The position numbers and the translations under genes were made by a program. Under the pieces are notes generated by a model that saw only the letters and a program-made list of their open reading frames with translations, was not told the DNA's origin and ran no database searches. A stretch of 7,365 bases of DNA. Source: Candidatus Sumerlaeota bacterium (GTDB lineage: Bacteria > Sumerlaeota > Sumerlaeia > JADFCT01). Shown here one piece after another: positions 6,640 through 7,365 of the stretch. The stretch's first letter is position 1, and every line of letters starts with the position of its first letter. The DNA is taken from positions 1-7,365 of the forward strand of contig JAPLSP010000370.1 of assembly GCA_026398575.1 (NCBI GenBank), read 5' to 3'.

Positions 6640-6758
6640 AGGAGCAGCGCCAGCTTTTGGAGTAAGGTGGCTTGCCGCCTTCTTTGTGGCGTTTAAATAG
6701 CCTTGGCGCTAAAAAGACGGCGGCGAGCCACCTTACTCCAAAAGCTGGCGCCGCTTCT
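6640..6758. repeat. long imperfect inverted repeat between regulator and ATPase genes
   Basis: Arms 6647-6679 and 6719-6751 are reverse complements over 33 bp with one mismatch (6673, a G-U pair in one RNA strand), around a 39-nt spacer. Pairing continues outward, after one mismatch, to about 6640/6758, and inward for 5 more pairs (6681-6685 with 6713-6717). No T run follows on the minus strand. Arm sequences such as AGCTTTTGGAGTAAGGTGGC resemble dispersed REP-like elements that I recall from Verrucomicrobia-type genomes. It may attenuate or stabilise the operon mRNA, or be an inserted MITE-like element. The flanks 6560-6639 and 6759-6818 hold only the ATPase ribosome site. Confidence 0.85.
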
Positions 6759-6818
6759 GAGCGCATTGCTTTGCACTCTTGGGCAATAATCCGTGAATGA
6801 ATTGATGGCGCGGATCAT

Positions 6819-7232
6819 TTAATGTCCGCCTTTCTCGCCGGTTGGCAGATTCATCTGTGTTATTTTTTTATCCAGGGCTTCGCGAAGATCATCCGCGCTG
6901 AAGTTCAGCGACAGCGCCTGATGGATCAGCGCATCCAGCGCCGGTTCCAGCCTGCGCAAGCGTTCGGCTTTCGTATAGACTTGGCGGCGCGGTTTGCTGA
7001 TGAAGACGCCTTTGCCCTGCTGGCCGTCCAGGAGCCCTTCGCGGGCCAGTTCGGCGTAGGCCCGGGCGACAGTGTTGGGGTTGACGACCAAGCGCTCGGC
7101 CATCGCGCGCACGCTGGGCAGCTGATCGCCTTCGCGCAGCGTTCCGCGCGCCACCGCCAGGCGCGTCTGGTCCACGATCTGTTGGAAGATTGGGACGCCG
7201 GCGCCGGTAAGGATCTGGATTTCAAAAGCCAT
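6819..7232 (-). CDS. GntR-family transcriptional repressor, YtrA subfamily
   Basis: 137 aa from the ATG at 7232. This start gives the standard YtrA N-terminus (MAFEIQILTGAGVPIFQQIV); the longer frame from 7292 would translate across the operator and is rejected. No clear ribosome site precedes the ATG. Residues of about 12-80 are the winged helix-turn-helix: VPIFQQIVDQ opens the domain, LPSVRAMAERLVVNPNTVARAY (38-59) contains the recognition helix, and GQQGKGVFIS (70-79) is the wing. The short, basic C-terminal helical tail (80-137) is characteristic of YtrA-type repressors, which lack a large ligand domain. Such regulators normally repress their own operon with a linked ABC transporter, and the ABC genes do follow here on the same strand. 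The inducer is unknown. Confidence 0.9.
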   Translation of the reverse strand: MAFEIQILTGAGVPIFQQIVDQTRLAVARGTLREGDQLPSVRAMAERLVVNPNTVARAYAELAREGLLDGQQGKGVFISKPRRQVYTKAERLRRLEPALDALIHQALSLNFSADDLREALDKKITQMNLPTGEKGGH

Positions 7233-7243
7233 TGTCGCCGTTA

Positions 7244-7268
7244 ACTGTACTAAGATTGCTAGTACAGT
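7244..7268. promoter_or_regulatory. operator dyad for the GntR/YtrA regulator
   Basis: A perfect 9-bp inverted repeat, ACTGTACTA-(7 bp)-TAGTACAGT, ends 11 bp before the repressor start codon. It overlaps the proposed -10 box and transcription start, which is the expected place for an autorepressor site. The palindrome is seen directly; the assignment to this regulator is inferred from position and from the dimeric dyad-binding habit of GntR proteins. Confidence 0.75.
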
Positions 7269-7292
7269 AGATACGGAAGGGCGGGGCGTCAA
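7264..7292 (-). promoter_or_regulatory. promoter of the regulator-ABC operon
   Basis: On the minus strand TTGACG (7287-7292, 5 of 6) is followed by 17 bp and TACTGT (7264-7269, 3 of 6). The -10 box overlaps the upstream half of the operator dyad, and transcription would start near 7257. The leader would be only about 25 nt. The 73 bp from 7293 to the window end show no gene. Confidence 0.5.
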
Positions 7293-7365
7293 GGCTGAAA
7301 TTGACCGCTTCGCGATTTTTTTTCGGGAAGGCGAAGGCGCAAAAAGAAGGGGGCAAGGACTTCAA

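Noticed and set aside
6560..6766. 69-residue N-terminal extension of the ATPase
   Set aside because: It translates the long inverted repeat, while the ATG at 6559 has GGAGG at 8 nt and starts the normal ABC fold.

Overview
The window looks like chromosomal sequence from a free-living, fairly GC-rich bacterium. An exported heparinase II/III-like polysaccharide lyase, an ABC permease carrying a C-terminal zinc ribbon, and long intergenic inverted repeats together suggest a Planctomycetes/Verrucomicrobia/Lentisphaerae-type genome. That assignment is an inference from gene style, not proof. All five protein genes I accept and the one tRNA gene lie on the minus strand, so transcription runs right to left.

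Right part (about 7292 down to 3660): a YtrA-type GntR repressor, preceded by a perfect 25-bp dyad that overlaps its probable promoter. After a 259-bp gap holding a long imperfect inverted repeat come an ABC ATPase and a large ABC-2-type permease. The last two are joined by a 4-base ATGA stop/start overlap. This matches the known layout of ytr-like systems (GntR repressor, ATPase, permease), which in Bacillus are linked to cell-envelope stress. The substrate here is unknown. The permease is unusual: about 310 residues of soluble sequence sit between membrane segments, and a four-cysteine zinc ribbon closes the chain.

Middle (3659 down to 3089): a complete tRNA-Thr(UGU) with encoded CCA, then a strong sigma70-like promoter with no obvious gene of its own, then a perfect 34-bp inverted repeat with a 40-nt loop, then the heparinase gene. 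The promoter may drive the heparinase gene through a leader of about 320 nt that contains the hairpin.

Left part (3088 down to 1): the 874-aa exported heparinase II/III-like lyase with an N-terminal carbohydrate-binding-like domain, a possible terminator, and a 71-codon gene for a small exported Cys-containing peptide. The small gene has a very good promoter (TTGACT, 17 bp, GATAAT). A dyad over its -10 box is made of two perfect Fur-type heptamers, but spaced 3 bp apart rather than the usual 1.

I see no CRISPR array, phage, transposase or defence system. The most unusual signals are the Fur-like dyad with its small gene, the two long inverted repeats of nearly identical geometry, and the permease architecture.
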